A stretch of 64,000 bases of DNA from Pseudactinotalea sp. HY158 (GTDB taxonomy: Bacteria; Actinomycetota; Actinomycetes; Actinomycetales; Beutenbergiaceae). Where the stretch lies: positions 1,612,001-1,676,000 of the forward strand of contig NZ_CP045920.1 in the NCBI RefSeq assembly GCF_009660225.1. The letters run 5' to 3'. The position numbers and the translations under genes are program-made. Under the pieces are notes generated by a model that saw only the letters and a list, made by a program, of their open reading frames with translations, was not told the DNA's origin and ran no database searches. Shown here in pieces: positions 6,813 through 14,037 of the stretch (within the stretch, counting starts at the first letter, position 1; every line of letters begins with the position of its first letter).

Positions 6813-9800
6813 GCAACTTCGAATTCGTCCGGATCACGATGCCCTCGATCCACGAGGACTGTGCCCGGGCCGAGTCCTACGTCGCCACCGACCCGCGCTC
6901 GGCGTGCTTCTATGCGCGCCGCGTGGTCGAGGAGGTCGCCGGCTACCTGTACGAGGTGCTCGAGCTGCCCGCCCCCTATCGCAACGACCTGGCGGCCCGG
7001 CTCGACGCCGCCGCGTTCAAGGCGTGCGTGCCACCGGCGATCACCCAAAAGCTCACCGCGATCCGCCGCATCGCCAACACGGCCGTGCACGACCAGCGAC
7101 GCATCGGCAAGGACGCCTCGCTCGCGGTGCTGCGCGAACTCTTCCACGTCGTCGTCTGGGCCTCCTACCACCACTCGCCGCGGCCCGACGCGGCGCCCCT
7201 GCGCGCCGCGTTCGACCCGGCACTCGCGCGACGCGCCGCCCCGCTCACGCGCGAGGAGGTGCTCGCCCTCGCCGCGAAGTTCACCGAGCAGGACGAGAAC
7301 CACGCCCGGGCGCTCGCCGAGAAGGACGACCTGCTCGCCGAGCGCGAGGCCCAGATCGCCGAGCTCCGCGCCCGGATCGCGGCCGCGCAGGCGGGCGCCG
7401 CCCCCGACGAACGCGACTACTCCGAGGCCGAGGCCCGCGTCGCGTTCATCGACGTGCTCCTACGCGAGTCCGGGTGGCCGCTCGAGAACGAACGCGACCG
7501 GGAGTACGAGGTCTCGGGCATGCCGAACGCCCAGGGGCGCGGCTACGTCGACTACGTGCTGTGGGGAGCGGACGGCCTGCCGCTCGCCCTCGTCGAGGCC
7601 AAGCGGACGTCGTCCTCACCCGAGATCGGCCAGCACCAGGCGAAGCTGTACGCCGACTGCCTCGAGCACCAGTTCGGACGGCGCCCGGTCATCTTCTGCT
7701 CCAACGGGTACGAGCACCGCATCTGGGACGATGCGGGCGGCTACCCGCCGCGCGAGGTCCAGGGCTTCTACACCGCAGGCGAACTGGAGCTGCTCATCCA
7801 GCGCCGACGCAGCCGACTCCCGCTCGCCACCGCCGCGATCGACACCGGCATCGTCGACCGCCCCTACCAGCAGCGGGCGATCAAGGCGGTCGCCGACGCG
7901 TTCGAGGGCAGGCAGCGTGAGGCGCTGCTCGTCATGGCCACCGGCTCGGGCAAGACCCGCACCACCATCGCGCTCGTCGATCTGCTCCAGCGGGCGAACT
8001 GGGCCAAACGGGTGCTCTTCCTCGCCGACCGCACCGCGCTCGTGAACCAGGCCGCGAACGCGTTCACGGCGCACCTGCCCGGATCGACCACCGTCAACCT
8101 CATGAACGAGAAGACGGCGGACGGGCGGGTGTACGTCTCCACCTACCCGACGATGATGAACCTCATCGACCGCATCGACGACGGCGAGCGGCGCTTCGGC
8201 CCCGGCTACTTCGACCTCATCGTGATCGACGAGGCACACCGTTCCGTCTACGCGAAGTACGGCGCGATCTTCGCCTATTTCGACTCCCTCCTCGTGGGCC
8301 TGACGGCCACGCCCAAGGACGAGGTGGACCACAACACCTACCGCCTGTTCCGGCTCGAGGACGGCGTGCCGACCGACGACTACCCTCTCCACGAGGCCGT
8401 CGCGGAGGGCTGGCTCGTTCCTCCCAAGGGGGTGAGCACCGGCACCCGGTTCCTGCGTTCGGGCATCGCCTACGACCAGCTCTCCGAGGAGGAGAAGGAC
8501 GAGTGGGACGCGCTCGACTGGGGCGAGGACGGACCGCCCGACGAGGTCGGAGCCGAGGAGCTCAACCGATTCCTCTTCAACGAGGACACGGTGGACAAGG
8601 TGCTCGGCGCGCTCATGGTCCATGGCTATAAGGTGGCCGGCGGCGACCGCCTCGGCAAGACGATCGTGTTCGCCAAGAACCAGCGACATGCGGAGTTCAT
8701 CGAGCAGCGCTTCAACGCCGCCTACCCCGAATTCGCGGGCCGGTTCGCGAGGGTGATCACCCATGCCGCGCCGTATGCCCAATCCCTCATCGACGCCTTC
8801 TCCGTCAAGGAGCAGGCGCCGCACCTCGCGATCAGCGTCGACATGCTCGACACCGGTATCGACGTGCCCGAGGTGGTCAACCTCGTGTTCTTCAAGGCCG
8901 TGCGCTCGAAGACCAAGTTCTGGCAGATGATCGGGCGCGGCACCCGCACCTGCCGCGACCTGTTCGGCCCCGGCGAGCACAAGCGGGACTTCCTCGTGTT
9001 CGACTTCTGCGGCAACCTCGAATTCTTCGGTCAGGACCTGCCCGGCTCCCAGGGGCAGGTGCGCACGTCCCTGACGCAGCGCCTGTTCGAGGCCCGCCTG
9101 GCGCTCGTGCGGGCGCTGGGGGAGGAGGACGGCGAGCTGCGCGCCGCGACGACCCACACGCTCCGGCAGATCGTGGCGGGCATGAACCCCGACAACTTCG
9201 TGGTCCGGCCGCACCGGCGGGCGGTCGAGCGCTTCGCCGCCGCGGACGCCTGGCGCGAGCTCACCGCCACGGACGGGCCCGACCTGCTCGCCCTGGCGGC
9301 GCTGCCCTCCTCGGTCCGGGACGACGACGAGGACGCCAAGCGGTTCGACCTGCTCATCCTGCGTCGTCAATCGGCGCAACTCGAGGGCGATGCCGTGACG
9401 GCCGAACGCGTGCGCGAGGCGGTCCAGGACATCGCGGCGGCGCTCCTGGCCAAGACCGCGATCCCGTCGGTCGCCGACCAGGCGGTGCTGCTCGAGGCCG
9501 TCGTCGGCGACGAGTGGTGGACGGGCGTGACGCTGCCGATGCTCGAGCTCGCGCGCGTGCGCATCCGCGGTCTCGCGGGCTTCATCGAGCGCGCCTCCCG
9601 GAGCCCCGTCTACACCGACGTCGAGGACGCGCTGGGTGAGTCGGTGGAGATCGACCTGCCGGGCACGACCCCGGGCACCGACTTCGAACGCTTCCGCGCC
9701 AAGGCCGAGGCCTACCTCCGGGGCCACCTCGACAACCTCACCCTGCAGCGGCTGCGCCGCAACAGGCAGCTCACACCGGGCGACCTGAGCGAGCTGGAGC

Positions 9801-10159
9801 GGCTGCTCGTGGCCGCGGGCGGGCGCACCGTCGACATCGCGTGGGCCAGGGATCAGGCCGACGGGCTCGGGCTGTTCGTGCGCTCCCTCGTGGGCCTGGA
9901 CCGGGCCGCGGTGGCGGAGGCGTTCGCGAGCTACCTCGACGGCGCCCGGTTCTCGATCGACCAGCTCCGCTTCGTCAACCTCATCGTCGACGAGCTCACC
10001 CGCAACGGGGTCATGGAGCCCGCCCGACTCTTCGAATCGCCGTATACCGATCACGCGCCGACCGGCCCGGACTACTTCTTCCCCGATGCGGACATCGACG
10101 TCATCGTCGCCACCCTGGACGAGGTTCGCAGGACCGCCGATCCACGGGAAGTGGCCTGA
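6809..10159 (+). CDS. hsdR: Type I restriction endonuclease and translocase subunit
   Basis: A 1116-residue HsdR. Domain order is as follows. An N-terminal DUF4145 (HEPN-superfamily) domain (about 1-135) has an R87-x6-H94 motif. A charged coiled coil (about 155-200) comes next. The PD-(D/E)xK nuclease has D248, E263 and K265 (VEAKR). A superfamily 2 motor follows, with Walker A ATGSGKT at 377-383, DEAH at 474-477, LTATPKD, and motif VI QMIGRGTRTC. The C-terminal EcoEI-type HsdM/S-docking domain includes the DLPGTTPGTDF segment. It cleaves unmethylated DNA after ATP-driven translocation. The ATG at 6809 overlaps the hepT stop, and upstream in-frame codons lie within hepT and are rejected. The length is normal for the EcoEI-like class with a DUF4145 head. 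Confidence 0.93.
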   Translation: MSNFEFVRITMPSIHEDCARAESYVATDPRSACFYARRVVEEVAGYLYEVLELPAPYRNDLAARLDAAAFKACVPPAITQKLTAIRRIANTAVHDQRRIGKDASLAVLRELFHVVVWASYHHSPRPDAAPLRAAFDPALARRAAPLTREEVLALAAKFTEQDENHARALAEKDDLLAEREAQIAELRARIAAAQAGAAPDERDYSEAEARVAFIDVLLRESGWPLENERDREYEVSGMPNAQGRGYVDYVLWGADGLPLALVEAKRTSSSPEIGQHQAKLYADCLEHQFGRRPVIFCSNGYEHRIWDDAGGYPPREVQGFYTAGELELLIQRRRSRLPLATAAIDTGIVDRPYQQRAIKAVADAFEGRQREALLVMATGSGKTRTTIALVDLLQRANWAKRVLFLADRTALVNQAANAFTAHLPGSTTVNLMNEKTADGRVYVSTYPTMMNLIDRIDDGERRFGPGYFDLIVIDEAHRSVYAKYGAIFAYFDSLLVGLTATPKDEVDHNTYRLFRLEDGVPTDDYPLHEAVAEGWLVPPKGVSTGTRFLRSGIAYDQLSEEEKDEWDALDWGEDGPPDEVGAEELNRFLFNEDTVDKVLGALMVHGYKVAGGDRLGKTIVFAKNQRHAEFIEQRFNAAYPEFAGRFARVITHAAPYAQSLIDAFSVKEQAPHLAISVDMLDTGIDVPEVVNLVFFKAVRSKTKFWQMIGRGTRTCRDLFGPGEHKRDFLVFDFCGNLEFFGQDLPGSQGQVRTSLTQRLFEARLALVRALGEEDGELRAATTHTLRQIVAGMNPDNFVVRPHRRAVERFAAADAWRELTATDGPDLLALAALPSSVRDDDEDAKRFDLLILRRQSAQLEGDAVTAERVREAVQDIAAALLAKTAIPSVADQAVLLEAVVGDEWWTGVTLPMLELARVRIRGLAGFIERASRSPVYTDVEDALGESVEIDLPGTTPGTDFERFRAKAEAYLRGHLDNLTLQRLRRNRQLTPGDLSELERLLVAAGGRTVDIAWARDQADGLGLFVRSLVGLDRAAVAEAFASYLDGARFSIDQLRFVNLIVDELTRNGVMEPARLFESPYTDHAPTGPDYFFPDADIDVIVATLDEVRRTADPREVA

Positions 10160-10565
10160 CGGGCGGCCGGTGAGGTGGCCGGAGGGGACCCGCGCGCAGG
10201 GGAGCGCTACGTGCGGGGGGTCAGTCCACGCATGAGTTCGACGAGCACGGGCATTCCCGAGGAAGGGTCAGGGCCACACCGACAGGATCCGAGGCTGAGG
10301 TCCGCCGCACGAGCTGTGCGAATGGCGTCGTCGACACTCGCGAACGGAAAGTGTGTCGCGAGATGCTTGCCGTCCCGGAGGAGCTTGTGTTTGGACATCA
10401 GCTCGTCCAGCTGTCGAGTCGAGTGTGCGGCGCGCGACTCGGAAACGTGCCAGTAGAGCCAGGTCTCGAACTTCAACCGCGTGACCAGCAGGTCGATGCC
10501 TTCGCGCTGGGCGGTCTCGATCGCCGACTTGAGCGTCGTATGGGTGTCGACGTCGACCAGGCACA

Positions 10566-10570
10566 CTGAA
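10566..10570. repeat. Target-site duplication, left copy
   Basis: CTGAA directly abuts the left inverted repeat of the IS and is repeated exactly at 12206-12210. It lies inside rloB. Confidence 0.8.
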
Positions 10571-10619
10571 CCTGGATCCACCGTGCTGGTTTGAGTCTGG
10601 GTGGCGTGGGCGCATGAGA

Positions 10620-10682
10620 ATGCCCTTCTGACCTGGGATAATGCGTGTTGTCAACGCACGCAGTCCCAAAAAAGAAGGGCAT
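10620..10682 (+). promoter_or_regulatory. Nested hairpin in the transposase leader
   Basis: ATGCCCTTCT (10620-10629) is perfectly complementary to AGAAGGGCAT (10673-10682). Inside lies a smaller TGCGT/ACGCA stem and a -10-like GATAAT (10637-10642). Read-through transcripts entering from outside would fold the whole structure just before the ATG at 10690, while transcripts from the internal -10 would not. This is a plausible guard against impinging transcription. The role is inferred. Confidence 0.4.
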
Positions 10683-10689
10683 CTCGTAG

Positions 10690-12069
10690 ATGCAACTATC
10701 TCATGTCTCCTCGGTACGGTTCGACGATCCGAATCTGGTCGGCGTGGCGGGTCTTGTCCCGGTGATGGCGCTGGCCGAGCGTGCCGGGCTGTCGGCGCTG
10801 GTCGGTGAGCATCTGAGTCTGTCGGGTGCGGGCAGCGCGAATCCCGGGGCGAAGGTGTTGGCGCTGGTCGCGGGCATGACGGCCGGGGCCGACTCCATCG
10901 ATGACATGGACCTGTTGCGCCACGGCGGGATGGGCAAATTGTTCCAGGATGCGCGTGCGCCCTCGACGCTGGGCACGTTCCTACGCGCGTTCACCTTCGG
11001 GCATGTCCGCCAGCTCGACGCGATCGCCTCCCGCTTCCTGACCCGCCTGGCCGGGCAGGCCCCGGTGCTGGCCGGTGCCGATCAGATCGCCTACGTCGAT
11101 ATCGACGACACGATCAAGGAGACCTACGGGTACGCCAAGCAGGGCGCCGGGTACGGCTACAACAAGGTCAAGGGCCTCAACGCGCTGATCGCGACCGTGG
11201 CCACCCCGGTGGCCGCCCCGGTGATCGTCGGCACGCGGCTACGCCGGGGCCCGGCCAACTCCGCGCGCGGGGCGGGCAAGTTCGTCGCCGACGCCCTCGC
11301 CACCGCCCGGACGGCCGGCGCCGGCGGGGTGGTGATCCTGCGCGCCGATTCGGCCTACTACAGCCGTGAGGTGGCCGCCGCGGCGGGCCGGGCCGGTGCC
11401 CACTTCTCGTTGACCGCGCGGATGAACCCGGCGATCACGGCCGCCATCACCAGCATCGACGAGCAAGCCTGGACCCCGATCCGGTACCCGAACGCGATCT
11501 GGGACGAAGACGAGGCCCGGCTGATCTCCGATGCCCAGGTCGCCGAGATCCCCTTCACCGCGTTCACCTCCCGTCCCAAGGCCGAGCACATCACGGCACG
11601 GCTGATCGTGCGCCGCGTCAAACGCCTCAACCCCGCAGCCACCAGGGCCGGGCAGGACGAACTGTTCGCCACCTACCGGTACCACGCCGTCTTCACCGAC
11701 TCGCCCCGGAGCATGCTCGAGGCCGAGAAGGCCCACCGCGCCCACGCGATCATCGAGGGCGTCCACGCCGATCTACGCGCCTCGGCCCTGGCCCACGCAC
11801 CCTCGGGCAAGTTCACCGCGAACGCGGCCTGGCTCGTTCTGGCCGCGATCGCGTTCAACCTCACCCGCGCCGCCGGGGCCCTGGCCTCCCTCTTCCACGC
11901 CCGGGCCACCACCGCGACCATCCGAGAACACCTCATCCGCATCCCCGCCCGGCTCGCCCGCTCGGCACGACGGCTGACCATGCACCTACCCCGGAACTGG
12001 GCCCACCAAGACCCCTGGGAAGCGCTCTATGTCGCTGCCTGCGGGCCACCCCCAGCCCCGAGGACCTGA
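10690..12069 (+). CDS. IS1380-family DDE transposase
   Basis: A 459-residue cut-and-paste transposase with an RNase H-like core. Acidic residues are placed as D137 (YVDIDDTIKE), D220 (ILRADSAYY) and E356 (HAIIEGVHADLR), and the YxxK-like GYGYNKVKG segment follows the first aspartate. It catalyses excision and integration of the flanking IS. It reads intact and is oriented opposite to the rloB gene it disrupts. The C-terminal 90 residues are Arg/Ala-rich, as usual for the family. Confidence 0.92.
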   Translation: MQLSHVSSVRFDDPNLVGVAGLVPVMALAERAGLSALVGEHLSLSGAGSANPGAKVLALVAGMTAGADSIDDMDLLRHGGMGKLFQDARAPSTLGTFLRAFTFGHVRQLDAIASRFLTRLAGQAPVLAGADQIAYVDIDDTIKETYGYAKQGAGYGYNKVKGLNALIATVATPVAAPVIVGTRLRRGPANSARGAGKFVADALATARTAGAGGVVILRADSAYYSREVAAAAGRAGAHFSLTARMNPAITAAITSIDEQAWTPIRYPNAIWDEDEARLISDAQVAEIPFTAFTSRPKAEHITARLIVRRVKRLNPAATRAGQDELFATYRYHAVFTDSPRSMLEAEKAHRAHAIIEGVHADLRASALAHAPSGKFTANAAWLVLAAIAFNLTRAAGALASLFHARATTATIREHLIRIPARLARSARRLTMHLPRNWAHQDPWEALYVAACGPPPAPRT

Positions 12070-12205
12070 CCACCGGCCCCCACGGGCACGACCGGAACAC
12101 AAGTGGAAACGCCGGGCAGACCGGCGGCCCCGCCATGCCCACACGACCCGACCCGCCAGAACCCGGACCTCACACCGTCACCACGACCCGGACGGTGGAT
12201 CCAGG

Positions 12206-12210
12206 CTGAA
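12206..12210. repeat. Target-site duplication, right copy
   Basis: CTGAA immediately follows the right inverted repeat and is identical to 10566-10570. Confidence 0.8.
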
Positions 12211-12446
12211 CAGTCGAACGGCTTCTGCCTCTTTCGCGCCTCGTCGCGGATTCGGATGCATTCCCGAACGACCTTGAGTGGATCCCTACCGATCCCGACC
12301 GCGGTGACCGACACCGAGATCGGTCCTCGGAGGAACTGCTGCAGCCGTTCGACGTACTCCTTCTCAGTCACCCGACCCTCGGTCACGACGAGGATCCGGC
12401 TACGTTCGGTCCGGAACGGCCGGCGCGGCCTGCGTCCACGTGCCAT

Positions 12447-13763
12447 TCAGGCGTCCTTGAACCGGATAAGCGCCGTGAGGACGCTCGGAGCGAGGCGGGG
12501 CGTGCCACCGTAGCGGCCGAGAAGATACCGCCGGGCGACGTTCGCACCCTTGTTCCGAGGGAAGTCTGCCAGGCAAGAGAGTTCGGTGGCACCGTCGCGT
12601 GTTTTCTCGGTGAACCACACCTGCTCCGGCTCGAGGTCGACCTGGCTGAGCGGGGAGAGAATATAGGTGTCATGGCTCGTGAACAGAAGCTGTGCCCCCT
12701 TCGTGTTGATCTCCGGGTCCGAGAACGCGCCCAGTAAGACGTCGACGAGGTGGGGATGCAGGCTCGAGTCGATCTCGTCCACGCAGAAGACGCCGCCGCG
12801 TCGCAGGATCTCGAGCGCCGGCACGATGATCGCGAGCCACGCGATCGTGCCGTCGCTCTCGTCGCCGATCGAGAACCGTCGCTGCTCGGAGGCAGTCCCC
12901 TGGTGCGTGAAGACGAGGCTCCGGACGACGGCGTCCGACTCGTCGTCCTCGAGTGCGTTGAGCGGCGCCGGCTCGTCGCCCTCGTCTTCACGAAGTCGCT
13001 GCGTTACCTCACGCAGGATCTCGCGCAAGGTCGCGGGCACCTCGTCCTCCTGTACATCCACGTCGACGACGCCGATGTCTGCGACCTGCAGCAACGAGAC
13101 GATCGTGTCGAACGTGACGTCTCGCTCCAGGAGGGACCGAGGGAGGGCTGCGAGGCGCCGCTCACGGTCCTCGTCCCTCACCGATAGCGAGTCGAAGGAC
13201 CGTACGAGATTACGGGCGATCGGGCCGAGCTGCGGGTGCTCGAGCAGAAGTGCACGGCTCAGCGCCAGTTCGCGTCGGGTGATCGCCCCGAGCGGGCGGA
13301 CTGAGCCATGAGTCCTGAGAGTTCCGTCGCCGGATACACGCTCGAGGAGGGTCCGCCACCGGGTCCCGGGGATGTCCCGGAGCCACTCGCGTACCACTCC
13401 GGTGTCGTCTACCTCGAAGCCGTATTCATGGCGTCGATCCGCATGCACGAAGTCGAGTCGGTATGTGCTCACCTTCTCGGGAGACTCGTCGTCGAGAGCG
13501 AACGGCACTCTCGGCATCGTGCGTGAAGCCTGCCAGATGGTTGCGGAGGAGTGGATCGCGGTGAATGTATACGTCAGGGCATCGAGGATCGCGGACTTGC
13601 CGGTGGCGTTCGCACCGAAGACCCCGGCGAGCGGATAGACATGGCTACGCCAGTCCTCACCCGCTCGCGGACGCAGCGTGCGCAGTGTCGGGCGTGTCAA
13701 GTCGATCGTCAGTTCGTCGCGGAGGCTACGGTGGTTCTGCACGGTGAAGCTGAGCAGCATCAT
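12447..13763 (-). CDS. rloA: RloA-type AAA/ABC-like ATPase
   Basis: A 438-residue AAA_15/AAA_21 (OLD- and SMC-like) ATPase. Walker A is GANATGKS near residue 55. A long insertion (about 90-280) contains helical and acidic stretches. Walker B is VDEIDSSLHPH, followed by the LLFTSHDTYIL switch. Proteins of this kind pair with RloB beside type I restriction genes and with AbiLii in lactococcal AbiL, and are presumed antiphage sensors. ATG 13763 lies 6 nt after a -10 TAGGAT and is chosen over ATG 13760. The gene is intact, but its partner rloB is broken by the IS, so the module is probably inactive or partial. The molecular trigger is unknown. Confidence 0.85.
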   Translation of the reverse strand: MMLLSFTVQNHRSLRDELTIDLTRPTLRTLRPRAGEDWRSHVYPLAGVFGANATGKSAILDALTYTFTAIHSSATIWQASRTMPRVPFALDDESPEKVSTYRLDFVHADRRHEYGFEVDDTGVVREWLRDIPGTRWRTLLERVSGDGTLRTHGSVRPLGAITRRELALSRALLLEHPQLGPIARNLVRSFDSLSVRDEDRERRLAALPRSLLERDVTFDTIVSLLQVADIGVVDVDVQEDEVPATLREILREVTQRLREDEGDEPAPLNALEDDESDAVVRSLVFTHQGTASEQRRFSIGDESDGTIAWLAIIVPALEILRRGGVFCVDEIDSSLHPHLVDVLLGAFSDPEINTKGAQLLFTSHDTYILSPLSQVDLEPEQVWFTEKTRDGATELSCLADFPRNKGANVARRYLLGRYGGTPRLAPSVLTALIRFKDA

Positions 13764-13769
13764 GACGGC

Positions 13770-13775
13770 ATCCTA
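13770..13775 (-). promoter_or_regulatory. Leaderless-type -10 element before rloA
   Basis: On the reverse strand TAGGAT ends 6 nt before ATG 13763. It is the likely promoter of rloA-rloB. Confidence 0.5.
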
Positions 13776-13793
13776 CCTGCTGAGCTGTTGAGT

Positions 13794-13812
13794 CTGAACA
13801 ATTTTTGTTCAG
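13794..13812. promoter_or_regulatory. AT-rich palindrome upstream of rloA
   Basis: CTGAACAATTTTTGTTCAG is an 8-bp perfect inverted repeat around TTT, AT-rich in a GC-rich setting, near the -35 position of the rloA promoter. It could be a regulator-binding site or a small terminator. The GAAC-N7-GTTC spacing does not match a LexA box. The rest of the interval to thrS holds a -10-like TACGAT at 13988-13993 and no gene. Confidence 0.4.
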
Positions 13813-14037
13813 GAGGGTTAGCTTAGTCGATCGCTGCGCTAGGAAGCTTCGCGCTTGCTCGACATCGAGCTTCGAGCAGCGGATTCGACCGCCGTGTGAC
13901 CGGTGGGTCCAATCCACCGTCCGTGCAGGTGTGGGATCTGTAGGTGGCGTGGGTGGGCATGTAGCGGGCCGCCGCCGCACGCATCGGTACGATCTATGCA
14001 AACGACCCGGCCCTCATTCGATCCAAGGAGCAGCACA

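Larger units (their letters stand above)
10571..12205 (+). mobile_element. IS1380-family insertion sequence (1635 bp)
   Basis: The ends are a perfect 14-bp inverted repeat (CCTGGATCCACCGT at 10571-10584, its complement at 12192-12205), flanked by a 5-bp CTGAA duplication. One DDE transposase fills most of the element. Length, end sequence starting with CC, and transposase type fit the IS1380 family. Perfect ends, intact transposase and an uneroded target indicate recent insertion. About 120 bp between the transposase stop and the right end carry no gene. Confidence 0.92.
10207..12446 (-). pseudogene. rloB: rloB interrupted by an IS1380-family element
   Basis: RloB-family protein split in two. 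The N-terminal part (12446 down to 12206) begins with a basic stretch and ILVVTEGRVTEKEY, a Toprim-like strand-helix. The C-terminal part (10565 down to 10207) carries VCLVDVDTH and LKFETWLYWH, matching the family's FExW segment. The IS occupies 10571-12205. Deleting it with one copy of the CTGAA target joins codons TGT-TCA-GTG in frame and gives 199 codons plus stop, the usual family length. The gene directly follows rloA (TGA then ATG with no gap). RloA/RloB pairs are linked to type I restriction loci and resemble the AbiL abortive-infection pair. As it stands RloB is truncated to about 80 native residues plus IS-encoded sequence. Confidence 0.88.

Noticed and set aside
13794-13812. LexA box at the rloA promoter
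   Set aside because: The half-sites GAAC and GTTC are separated by 7 nt instead of 4 and the flanks do not fit TCGAAC/GTTCGA.
13813-14037. Possible att site (repeat of the tRNA-Val 3' end) at the right edge of the island
   Set aside because: No match to GGTTCGAACCC or ATCGCCC was found there and no integrase gene is present.
13850-14037. T-box or attenuator leader for thrS
   Set aside because: Short GCTCG/CGAGC inverted repeats are present but no T-box core sequence. Actinobacterial T-boxes are mainly known for ileS.
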